A stretch of 64,000 nucleotides of DNA, from the NCBI RefSeq assembly GCF_001425865.1, contig NZ_LMDS01000004.1:1618948-1682947 (forward strand). Reading direction: 5' to 3'. Positions 57,287-64,000 of the stretch are shown in pieces. A program made the position numbers and the translations under genes. Under the pieces are notes generated by a model. The model was not told the origin of the DNA and did no database searches. It saw only the letters and a list, made by a program, of their open reading frames with translations. This DNA comes from Rhizobacter sp. Root404 (GTDB lineage: Bacteria > Pseudomonadota > Gammaproteobacteria > Burkholderiales > Burkholderiaceae_C). Position 1 is the stretch's first letter. Each line of letters opens with the position of its first letter.

Positions 57287-57349
57287 CGGGTCGCCTCAAG
57301 CAAGGGCCGTGCGTTCCGATATGAGAGTCAACGCCACTCGACCACACCA

Positions 57350-58192
57350 ATGCCGGACTCCCACTTTCCGCACGGCCAGCTGACCCGGGCGCTGCCCGAT
57401 CTGGCCGCCTGGACGGCGCACTTCCGCGCCGCCGAGATTCCGGTGCTCGCGCAGACGGCCAACGCGCTGGAAGCATTGCGCACGAACGAGGACGATGTCG
57501 ACGCGAACAGCACGGGCGAGATGATTTCGAACGACCCGTTGATGACCTTGAAGGTCCTCGCGCATGTGGCGACGAACCGCAGCGAACGCGTCGTGACCGA
57601 TGTCGAGACGGTCACCTCGGCACTGGTGATGATGGGCATCTCGCCGTTCTTCCGGGCGTTCGGTCCGCAGCCCACGGTCGAAGATCGCCTCGCCCACGTC
57701 CCGTTGGCGCTGGACGGCCTGAAGGACACGATTCGGCGCGCGCATCGGGGCGCGAATTTCGCGCTCGGCTTCGCCGTGCACCGCATGGACCACGACGCCG
57801 CGGTCATCCATGCCGCGGCACTGCTGCACGACTTCGCCGAGATGCTGCTGTGGTGCCACGCCCCGGCATTGGCGCTGCAGATCCGGGACGCGCAGCGGGC
57901 CGATTCGACGCTGCGCTCAAGCGTTGCACAGCGCGCACTGCTGAACATCGAACTTGCCGATCTCCAGCAGGCGCTGATGAAGGCATGGCGACTGCCGGAA
58001 TTGCTGATCCGCATCAACGACGACCGGCACGCGGACACGCCCAGCGTGCGCAGCGTCGCGCTGGCGCTGCGGCTTGCGCGACACACCGCGAGCGGTTGGG
58101 ACAACGCGGCGATTCCGGACGATGTGGACGACATCGCCGACCTGCTGAACCTGTCACCGGCGGCGGCCATGCAGTTCGTCCGCGAAATCTGA
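57350..58192 (+). CDS. HDOD domain protein
   Basis: A 280-residue helical protein of the HDOD type, a non-catalytic relative of HD phosphohydrolases. The signature ISNDPLMTLKVLAHVATNRS (about residues 59-78) and the later AAALLHDFAEMLLWCHAP with HDFAE in place of HD-GYP are typical. HDOD proteins act as signalling partners, often for c-di-GMP or chemotaxis kinases. No receiver or output domain is fused. It is separate from the aqpZ gene by 157 bases, in which I see only TTGACA at 58276-58281. Confidence 0.82.
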   Translation: MPDSHFPHGQLTRALPDLAAWTAHFRAAEIPVLAQTANALEALRTNEDDVDANSTGEMISNDPLMTLKVLAHVATNRSERVVTDVETVTSALVMMGISPFFRAFGPQPTVEDRLAHVPLALDGLKDTIRRAHRGANFALGFAVHRMDHDAAVIHAAALLHDFAEMLLWCHAPALALQIRDAQRADSTLRSSVAQRALLNIELADLQQALMKAWRLPELLIRINDDRHADTPSVRSVALALRLARHTASGWDNAAIPDDVDDIADLLNLSPAAAMQFVREI

Positions 58193-58349
58193 AATTTCGC
58201 CGCGGCATTCGCGCACGCGTGCGTGATCCACTGTCGCTTTTACGTCCCTTCGACGCTGAAGATCGCACTCCTTCGTTGACAAGCGCTGGTTCGCCGCCCG
58301 GCCCGGTGGCAGAGTCCGCCGCCTAAATCAACCAACGAGGGGTGTGACG

Positions 58350-59039
58350 ATGAAGGCCTATGGCGCGGAGTTTTTTGGAACCTTCTGGCTGGTGCTCGGA
58401 GGCTGCGGCAGCGCGGTGTTGGCGGCGGCGTTTCCGGGCTTCGGCATCGGCTTTGCGGGCGTCGCGCTCGCCTTCGGCTTGACGGTACTGACGATGGCCT
58501 ATGCCATCGGCCACATCTCCGGTTGCCACCTCAACCCGGCGGTGTCGATCGGCCTGTGGGCAGGCGGCCGTTTCGAAGGCAGCAAGTTGCTTCCCTACAT
58601 CGTCGCCCAGGTGCTCGGAGCAGCCGTCGCCGGCGGCGTGCTGTACCTGATCGCCAGCGGCAAGGCCGATTTCAGCACCGCCGGCGGCTTCGCGTCGAAC
58701 GGCTTCGGCGAGCACTCGCCGGGCAAGTATTCGCTGGTCGCGGCACTGGTCTGCGAGGTCGTGATGACGATGATGTTCCTGATCATCATCATGGGCGCGA
58801 CCGACAAGCGCGCGCCGGCCGGCTTCGCGCCGCTGGCGATCGGTCTGGGCTTGACGCTGATCCACCTGATCAGCATCCCGGTGACCAACACCTCGGTCAA
58901 CCCGGCGCGCAGCACTGGCGTCGCGCTGTTCGTCGGCGACTGGGCGATCGCGCAGTTGTGGCTCTTCTGGGTCGCGCCGATCGTCGGCGCGGTGCTGGGC
59001 GCGTTGGTCTACCGCGGGCTCGCGGAATCGGACCGCTGA
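58350..59039 (+). CDS. aqpZ: Aquaporin Z
   Basis: A 229-residue MIP-family channel with six membrane helices. Both NPA loops are intact: HLNPAVSIG in the first half and SVNPARSTG in the second, with Arg after the second NPA as needed for the water-selective filter; the [16 protein letters not shown] start and the ISGCH segment match AqpZ rather than GlpF. It should pass water and exclude solutes. ATG 58350 is chosen; a GTG two codons upstream (58344) is possible. The stop is 29 bases from the convergent Lrp/AsnC gene. Confidence 0.94.
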   Translation: MKAYGAEFFGTFWLVLGGCGSAVLAAAFPGFGIGFAGVALAFGLTVLTMAYAIGHISGCHLNPAVSIGLWAGGRFEGSKLLPYIVAQVLGAAVAGGVLYLIASGKADFSTAGGFASNGFGEHSPGKYSLVAALVCEVVMTMMFLIIIMGATDKRAPAGFAPLAIGLGLTLIHLISIPVTNTSVNPARSTGVALFVGDWAIAQLWLFWVAPIVGAVLGALVYRGLAESDR

Positions 59040-59068
59040 AGCGCAGGGGCCGGCCACCCGGCCGGCCC

Positions 59069-59551
59069 TCAGACCGGCATGGCGGTCGTGTTCTTGACGC
59101 GATCGAGGACGAAGCTGGTCTTGCAGTCCTGCACGCTCGGGTGCTTGAGCAGCGTGTCCATGATGAAGCGCGAGTAGTGCGCCATGTCCTGGACGACGAC
59201 GCGCAGCAGGAAGTCCATCTCGCCGGTCAGCGCCGCGCATTCGACGACCTCGGGCCACGCCTGGACCGACGCGCGGAACAGGTCCATCGGCGTTCGCTTG
59301 TGGACCTCGGCATGTTTTTCGAGTCGCACGTTCAGGTAGGCCGTGAGGCCGAGACCGACGCGTTCGGGCGAGACCAGCGCCACATACCCGGCGATCACCC
59401 CCGACTCTTCCAGCCGCTTGACCCGCCGCAGGGTCGCCGAAGGGGACAGGCTGACCTGCGCAGCCAGCGCGTCGTAGATCATGCGCCCGTCCGCCTGCAG
59501 CGCCCGAAGGATGCGTCGATCGATCGCATCCAGCTGTTCTCCGGTTTCCAT
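59069..59551 (-). CDS. Lrp/AsnC-family transcriptional regulator
   Basis: A 160-residue regulator. The N-terminal HTH is visible ([20 protein letters not shown], then [19 protein letters not shown]); the C-terminal RAM domain holds a ligand and gives octamers, with [20 protein letters not shown]. It is divergent from hppD over 114 bases and so probably regulates it, sensing an aromatic amino acid. I chose ATG 59551; an ATG at 59608 would add 19 residues without homology. The intergenic segment has TTTGCATGTTTCATGC-like bases near 59560, a possible Lrp-type site. Confidence 0.9.
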   Translation of the reverse strand: METGEQLDAIDRRILRALQADGRMIYDALAAQVSLSPSATLRRVKRLEESGVIAGYVALVSPERVGLGLTAYLNVRLEKHAEVHKRTPMDLFRASVQAWPEVVECAALTGEMDFLLRVVVQDMAHYSRFIMDTLLKHPSVQDCKTSFVLDRVKNTTAMPV

Positions 59552-59665
59552 GCTCAACATTTTGCATGTTTCATGCGCGGCCGCCGCGATCGAGGCGGAA
59601 ACTTGCAAAAAAGCTGCGGGCGGCCGAACCTACAGTCCTGCATCGACCACGCGACGGGACAGATC

Positions 59666-60787
59666 ATGCAATTCACGCCCTGGGACAACCCGATGGGAAC
59701 CGACGGATTCGAGTTCGTCGAGTACGCCGCGCCGGATCCGGTCGCGCTCGGCGAGCTTTTCGTGACGATGGGGTTCACCGCGATCGCGAAGCACCGGACC
59801 AAAAAAGTCACGCTGTACCGCCAGGGCGAGGTCAACTTCATCATCAATGCCGAGCCGAACTCGTTCGCGCAGCGCTTCGCGCGCCAGCACGGGCCGAGCG
59901 TGTGCGCGATGGCGTTCCGCGTGAAGGACGCCAAGCAGGCCTACGAGCGTGCGCTCGAGCTCGGCGCGTGGGGCTTCGACAATCACACCGGGCCGATGGA
60001 ACTGAACATCCCGGCGATCAAGGGCATCGGCGACAGCCTGATCTACTTCGTCGACCGCTGGCATGGCAAGGACGGTGCGGCGCCCGGCGCGATCGGCAAC
60101 ATCAGCATCTACGACGTCGATTTCGTGCCGATCGAGGGCGCGCAGGCCAATCCGCCAGGCTGCGGACTGACCTACATCGACCACCTCACTCACAACGTCC
60201 ATCGCGGCCGCATGAAGGAGTGGGCCGATTTCTACGAGGGCCTGTTCAACTTCCGCGAAGTGCGCTACTTCGACATCGAGGGCAAGCTGACCGGCCTGAA
60301 GAGCAAGGCGATGACGAGCCCGTGCGGGAAGATCCGCATCCCGATCAACGAGAGCTCGGACGACAAGAGCCAGATCGCCGAGTACCTCGACCTGTACCAC
60401 GGCGAAGGCATCCAGCACATCGCGATGGGCACGGACGACATCTACGCGACCGTCGACGGCATGAAGCGGCAAGGCGTCGCCTTCCAGGACACGATCGCGA
60501 CCTACTACGACCTGATAGAGCGCCGCCTGCCCCACCACGGCGAGAACCTGGACGAACTGAAACGGCTGCGCATCCTGATCGACGGCGCGACGCACCTGGG
60601 CGCGCCCAACGAGTTGCTGCTGCAAATCTTCACGCAGACCGTCATCGGGCCGATCTTCTTTGAGATCATCCAGCGCAAGGGCGACCAGGGGTTCGGCGAA
60701 GGCAACTTCCGCGCGTTGTTCGAGAGCATCGAGCTCGACCAGGTGCGGCGCGGGGTGCTGAAGGACGAGCCGGCATCGCCCCGTTAA
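59666..60787 (+). CDS. hppD: 4-Hydroxyphenylpyruvate dioxygenase
   Basis: A 373-residue Fe(II) enzyme that turns 4-hydroxyphenylpyruvate into homogentisate in tyrosine degradation. The iron ligands are all present: His173 in YIDHLTHNV, His251 in IQHIAMGT and Glu333 in FFEIIQRKG. The N- and C-domain halves have the usual VOC fold order, with GFEFVEYA near the start. Length is normal. It is followed by pheC after 22 bases and is divergent from a Lrp/AsnC regulator. hmgA and the later degradation genes are not in the window. Confidence 0.96.
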   Translation: MQFTPWDNPMGTDGFEFVEYAAPDPVALGELFVTMGFTAIAKHRTKKVTLYRQGEVNFIINAEPNSFAQRFARQHGPSVCAMAFRVKDAKQAYERALELGAWGFDNHTGPMELNIPAIKGIGDSLIYFVDRWHGKDGAAPGAIGNISIYDVDFVPIEGAQANPPGCGLTYIDHLTHNVHRGRMKEWADFYEGLFNFREVRYFDIEGKLTGLKSKAMTSPCGKIRIPINESSDDKSQIAEYLDLYHGEGIQHIAMGTDDIYATVDGMKRQGVAFQDTIATYYDLIERRLPHHGENLDELKRLRILIDGATHLGAPNELLLQIFTQTVIGPIFFEIIQRKGDQGFGEGNFRALFESIELDQVRRGVLKDEPASPR

Positions 60788-60809
60788 TCGATCGCCCACC
60801 GGAGTTCAC

Positions 60810-61598
60810 ATGGTTCAGATTCTTGCGCGCGGCGTCTTGACGATGACGATTCTGGCCAGCGCGGCGGGGGCCTACGCGCAGGCGGCCGGCGCCGAGTCGG
60901 CGCTCGACGCGGTGGCGAAGTCCGGCGTGCTGCGTGCCTGCACGCCGGGCGACTACAAGCCCTTCAGCTTCCTCAAGCCCGACGGCAGCTACGAGGGCAT
61001 CGACATCGACCTCGCGCAATCGCTCGCGACGGCGATGGGCGCGAAGCTCGAGGTCGTCAAGACCAGTTGGGCGAACCTGATGACCGACTTCACGGGCGGC
61101 AAGTGTGAAGTCGCGATCGGCGGCATCTCGGTGACGACCGAACGCCAGAAGCGCGCCTTTTTCAGCACCGCCTACATGGTCAACGGCAAGACCCCGATCG
61201 TGCGCTGCGCCGACGTGGCCAAGTACCAGACCGTCGCGGCGATCGATCAACCGGGCGTGCGCGTGGTCGCCAATCCCGGCGGGAGCAACGAACGCTTCGC
61301 GAAGGCCAACTTCAAGACCGCCACGCTGACCATCCATCCGGAGAACTTGACGATCTTCGACGAGATCCTCGCGAACCGCGCGGACGTGTTCGTCACCGAG
61401 GCGGCTGAAGCGTTGACGCAGCAGAAGCTCAAACCCGGCCTGTGCGCCGTGAACCCCGACAAACCACTGCAATACGGCGAGATGGCCTATCTGGTGCCAC
61501 GCAACGACATGGTGATGAAGTCGTTTGTCGACCAGTGGCTGCACCTCGCCAAGGCGACTGGCGAGTACCAGCGCACCGTCGACAAATGGCTGCGCTGA
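60810..61598 (+). CDS. pheC: Cyclohexadienyl dehydratase-like periplasmic protein
   Basis: A 262-residue protein with a signal peptide (residues 1-23, ends AYA). The mature part belongs to the solute-binding-protein fold, and its segments GDYKPFSFLKPDGSYEGIDI, GGKCEVAIGGISVT and NPGGSNERFAKANF match, from memory, the periplasmic cyclohexadienyl dehydratase PheC rather than transporter-bound SBPs. PheC converts prephenate to phenylpyruvate and arogenate to phenylalanine. No ABC permease is adjacent, which also supports an enzyme. It follows hppD by 22 bases, giving an unusual pairing of aromatic synthesis and degradation. Confidence 0.82.
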   Translation: MVQILARGVLTMTILASAAGAYAQAAGAESALDAVAKSGVLRACTPGDYKPFSFLKPDGSYEGIDIDLAQSLATAMGAKLEVVKTSWANLMTDFTGGKCEVAIGGISVTTERQKRAFFSTAYMVNGKTPIVRCADVAKYQTVAAIDQPGVRVVANPGGSNERFAKANFKTATLTIHPENLTIFDEILANRADVFVTEAAEALTQQKLKPGLCAVNPDKPLQYGEMAYLVPRNDMVMKSFVDQWLHLAKATGEYQRTVDKWLR

Positions 61599-61622
61599 GC
61601 GCACCTGGCGAGCGCTTCCCGC

Positions 61623-62513
61623 TCAGCCCAACCAGCGCAACGCGCCCGCGAAGACCACGGGGCTGAAGGCCATCTGGACATGCGCCGTGGCCGGGACGTG
61701 CACGTTCTCGGCGCCGGTGAGCACGGCGGCGGATGACGGGAACACGATGTTGTCGCAGTTGCCGAAATAGCAAGTGAACTTTGCGTAGCGCTCCGCCGGC
61801 TCGCGCGACGCGAGGTCGACAATCCAGGCGCCGCGATGGCGCATCTCCCGCCCGTTGGTGGTGTGGCCGAAGCGCGCCAGCCAGGTCCCGTGGTGCGGCG
61901 TGCCGATCGTGACGACGTGGTGCACGCGTGTATCTGCGTTGAAGCGCGCCAGCCAGACCCGGATCGCGACGCCCCCCATGCTGTGGCCGACCACCACCGG
62001 CGGTCGCCCGGTCGTCGCGTCGACGCGAGCGACGGCCGCCTCAATGATGTCGGCATAGTGCTCAATCGAGCCGAACACCGGCTCGAGATTGACCGCGACG
62101 AACGGGATGCCTCGTGCCCGCAGCGCCTGCATCCAAGGATTCCAGAGGCCGCGATTACAGAAGAAGCCGTGCACCAGGACCACGCCGCGGCGGTCCGCGC
62201 TTGGCGGCAGGTGATCAGGCTCGGCGCGCGATCGGAGCGGCTGGCGCCACAGGAAAACGCGCGGCGCCGTCACCACCTCGCCGCACCAGGCGCGCCCGAC
62301 CTCGCGCAAGGTGGCACGCGGCGCTGCCTCGGCGTGCTGGACGGCGTACAGCATCGCGAACTCGGCGGCCAGGAACAGCGCGTACCCGAGCACGATGACC
62401 AAGGCGCCGACGGCAGCCCACCCCGGGTGACCCGCTCTGGTCCATAACACGGCCCAGCCGAGAGCGGCCCCGAACAGGCCCGCGGTGATGAGTTTCTGCA
62501 GACGCGCGAGCAT
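61623..62513 (-). CDS. Alpha/beta hydrolase, lipase-like, with N-terminal membrane anchor
   Basis: A 296-residue hydrolase. Residues about 9-60 carry one or two membrane helices (ITAGLFGAALGWAVLWT, GALVIVLGYALFLAAEF). The hydrolase part has the oxyanion-hole segment VVLVHGFFCNRGLWNPW, nucleophile elbow VVGHSMGGVAIR and GTPHHGTWLARFG, typical of triacylglycerol lipase/PGAP1-like esterases. The catalytic His is probably in the VPATAHVQMAF segment. It converges on pheC with 24 bases between the stops. I chose ATG 62513. Confidence 0.83.
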   Translation of the reverse strand: MLARLQKLITAGLFGAALGWAVLWTRAGHPGWAAVGALVIVLGYALFLAAEFAMLYAVQHAEAAPRATLREVGRAWCGEVVTAPRVFLWRQPLRSRAEPDHLPPSADRRGVVLVHGFFCNRGLWNPWMQALRARGIPFVAVNLEPVFGSIEHYADIIEAAVARVDATTGRPPVVVGHSMGGVAIRVWLARFNADTRVHHVVTIGTPHHGTWLARFGHTTNGREMRHRGAWIVDLASREPAERYAKFTCYFGNCDNIVFPSSAAVLTGAENVHVPATAHVQMAFSPVVFAGALRWLG

Positions 62514-62590
62514 CGGGCATGCTAGCGTCGGTCGGGCATCGGCAGGCTCGATACAGTAGACGCCTCTCCCCAGTGGGTATCCCATCGCGC

Positions 62591-63319
62591 ATGACCAACT
62601 CGGCCCCCACCATCCTTGCTCACCTGCACGAGGTGGAGGCTGAACGTCGAAAGCGATCGACGGCGCCGGGATTGCACGAACGCGTGGTTTTGGTGAAGGC
62701 CTATCAACAGAGGCGTTTCTCGCACACCTACGCCGACCTGCTGAACAGCGCCCGGTACGGCTCCGCGTCCCGATTCTTTCTCAACGAGTTGTACGGGCCG
62801 AGTGACTTCACTCGCCGCGATGCTCAGTTCGCACGCGTCGTGCCGGCGCTGGTGAAGTTGTTTCCCAGCGAGATCGTCTCGACCGTGGCCACGCTAGCCG
62901 AACTGCACGCGCTGTCGGAGAGCCTCGACACGCGCATGGGCGAGCATGTCGACGAAGGCGTGGATCTCAACGGCGCTTCGTATATACGAGCCTGGCAGCA
63001 GACAGCACACCCCGAAGCGCGCGAGCGGCAGATCGCGCTGACACTTGACGTGGCCGAGCGACTGGATCGCTTCACGCGTCGCCCTTTGCTGCGCAACAGC
63101 CTGCGGCTGATGCGCGGCCCGGCGCGCGCCGCAGGCCTGGCCGAGCTCCAGCATTTTCTTGAGACCGGGTTCGACACTTTTCGAGCGATGCAGGGTGCAC
63201 AAGACTTCGTATCCATTGTCCGAACCCGCGAGCGGGCGCTCGCTTCGGCGCTGTTTGGCGCCTCTGCGACCAGCACCGAAGGTGCCGGCATGGCCGACGC
63301 GCTGGCGCGTCTTCCTTGA
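62591..63319 (+). CDS. Conserved hypothetical protein (FFLNELYGP family)
   Basis: A 242-residue, mostly helical, soluble protein. The segment ASRFFLNELYGPSDFTRRDA (residues about 56-75) is the clearest conserved mark; I recall the 'FFLxELYGPxDF' pattern in uncharacterised proteobacterial proteins. There is no signal peptide, membrane helix or metal site. ATG 62591 fits best; the frame is open upstream. It is divergent from the lipase gene and is followed by the MBL gene after 64 bases. Confidence 0.65.
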   Translation: MTNSAPTILAHLHEVEAERRKRSTAPGLHERVVLVKAYQQRRFSHTYADLLNSARYGSASRFFLNELYGPSDFTRRDAQFARVVPALVKLFPSEIVSTVATLAELHALSESLDTRMGEHVDEGVDLNGASYIRAWQQTAHPEARERQIALTLDVAERLDRFTRRPLLRNSLRLMRGPARAAGLAELQHFLETGFDTFRAMQGAQDFVSIVRTRERALASALFGASATSTEGAGMADALARLP

Positions 63320-63383
63320 ACGGCACGGGCGCCCATAGCGATACGATGCATCGCATGTATTCCGATGTCTCGCACACCGCCCG

Positions 63384-64000
63384 ATGAATGAGGTCTTCGC
63401 TCGCGCCGGGTTGCGCGTACTCGAGCGCGGCTGGCTGTCCTCCAACAATGTCCTGTTCCCGGGTGGCTCGACGCAGGAGCCGGTGCTTGTCGATACCGGC
63501 TACGCGACCCACGCGGCACAGACCGTCGCACTGGTGAAAGCAGCCCTTGGGGATCGACCGTTGGCCCGCGTGTTGAACACCCACCTGCACTCAGATCATT
63601 GCGGCGGAAACGCAGCCCTGCAGGACGAGTTCGATTGCGCGATCGACGTGCCGAGCGGAGAGGCGGACAAGGTCGATCGATGGGACGAAACAGCGTTGAC
63701 GTATCGCGACACTGGCCAGACATGTCCGAGGTTCATCAGGACGGGAGCGATCCGCGATGGCCACGAAATCCGCCTGGGTCCTTATCCCTGGAGGGTGATC
63801 GCCGCGCCAGGCCACGACCCCGAGTCGGTGGTGCTGTACCAACCTGACGTGAAGCTGCTGATTTCTGCCGACGCGCTGTGGCAGAACGGCTTTGGCGTCG
63901 TGTTTCCGGAGATCGAAGGGATCGCGGCGTTCGAAACCGTGCGACACACGCTAGATCGCCTGGCAGGACTCGACGTCGACTGGGTCATCCCCGGTCACGG
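63384..64000 (+). CDS. Metallo-beta-lactamase-fold hydrolase, truncated by window end
   Basis: The first 205 codons of a gene that runs beyond the window. The metal motif is VLNTHLHSDHCGGNAAL (His-X-His-X-Asp-His) with VIAAPGHDPESVVLY for the next His and ISADALW for the bridging Asp; the end of the window reads WVIPGHG, the last usual ligand, so the domain is nearly complete. It belongs to the glyoxalase-II-like/quinoprotein-relay group by these motifs, substrate unknown. ATG 63384 follows a weak ribosome site. Confidence 0.85.
   Translation, partial: MNEVFARAGLRVLERGWLSSNNVLFPGGSTQEPVLVDTGYATHAAQTVALVKAALGDRPLARVLNTHLHSDHCGGNAALQDEFDCAIDVPSGEADKVDRWDETALTYRDTGQTCPRFIRTGAIRDGHEIRLGPYPWRVIAAPGHDPESVVLYQPDVKLLISADALWQNGFGVVFPEIEGIAAFETVRHTLDRLAGLDVDWVIPGH

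Noticed and set aside
60810..61598. Amino acid ABC transporter binding protein
   Set aside because: No permease or ATPase gene is adjacent, and the segments resemble PheC more closely. The possibility is kept in the test listed for the hppD-pheC pair.

Overview
The window is a GC-rich chromosomal segment of a betaproteobacterium, most probably of the order Burkholderiales (Leptothrix, Rubrivivax or Comamonadaceae-like). The reasons are strong GC3 codon bias throughout, the corC-lnt / glyQ-glyS-gmhB-plsC-peptidase gene order, the dksA-STAS-hslV-hslU order, an HX4E-type PlsC, a fused isobutyryl-CoA mutase (IcmF) and a LiuR-type leucine-catabolism regulator. Genes are tightly packed, often with 4-base ATGA overlaps. 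I see no rRNA, tRNA, CRISPR array, insertion sequence or convincing prophage. The only gene-poor stretch over 300 bases (54362-54737) carries regulatory structure.

Layout. 1-4250: end of an EamA transporter, then a LiuR operon read leftward (MerR regulator, Dps, thioesterase, isovaleryl-CoA dehydrogenase) with a divergent metallo-beta-lactamase-fold hydrolase and a palindromic operator between them. 4250-6770: cupin, SDR and PfkB sugar kinase. 6770-17270: the envelope and translation cluster (YgjP-like peptidase, plsC, gmhB, glyS, glyQ, lnt, corC). It is split by an opposite-strand pair, a bile-acid-type symporter and a D-aminoacylase. 17440-23270: CobW-family zinc GTPase, a DksA without a complete zinc finger, a STAS protein and hslVU behind a candidate heat-shock promoter. 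23280-28430: coaX, an unknown gene and a three-gene cassette (halogenase-like flavoprotein, chain-length factor, ketosynthase) resembling part of an aryl polyene pathway. 28480-32690: a second copy of the LiuR-type operator, followed by ppk2 and icmF.

32690-49640: mostly housekeeping and accessory metabolism: ferredoxin, histidine phosphatase, a Nudix/metallo-beta-lactamase fusion, a MetE-like methyltransferase, DUF72, a SugE exporter, amidase, a CorA-like channel, a biotin-carrier/carboxyltransferase fusion, D-amino acid dehydrogenase, two paralogous L,D-transpeptidases, AMP nucleosidase and a family 39 glycosyltransferase. 49820-55210: EF-G-like GTPase, purT and a small-gene locus: an HTH protein, a repeat-rich promoter, a short transcript with a strong terminator, and two small conserved-looking ORFs. 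55260-64000: aldo/keto reductase, DUF2855, HDOD, aqpZ, then an aromatic amino acid group (Lrp/AsnC regulator divergent from hppD and pheC), a lipase-like hydrolase, an unknown gene and a truncated metallo-beta-lactamase gene.

How the genes work together. The clearest link is between the two operator copies (3139-3154 and 28486-28501), 25 kb apart. They suggest that one LiuR regulator controls isovaleryl-CoA oxidation, acyl-CoA skeletal rearrangement by IcmF and, unexpectedly, a polyphosphate kinase and a Dps protein. hppD and pheC lie together and connect phenylalanine/tyrosine synthesis and degradation through 4-hydroxyphenylpyruvate and phenylpyruvate. All functional assignments rest on reading motifs and on remembered family features; no database search was run.
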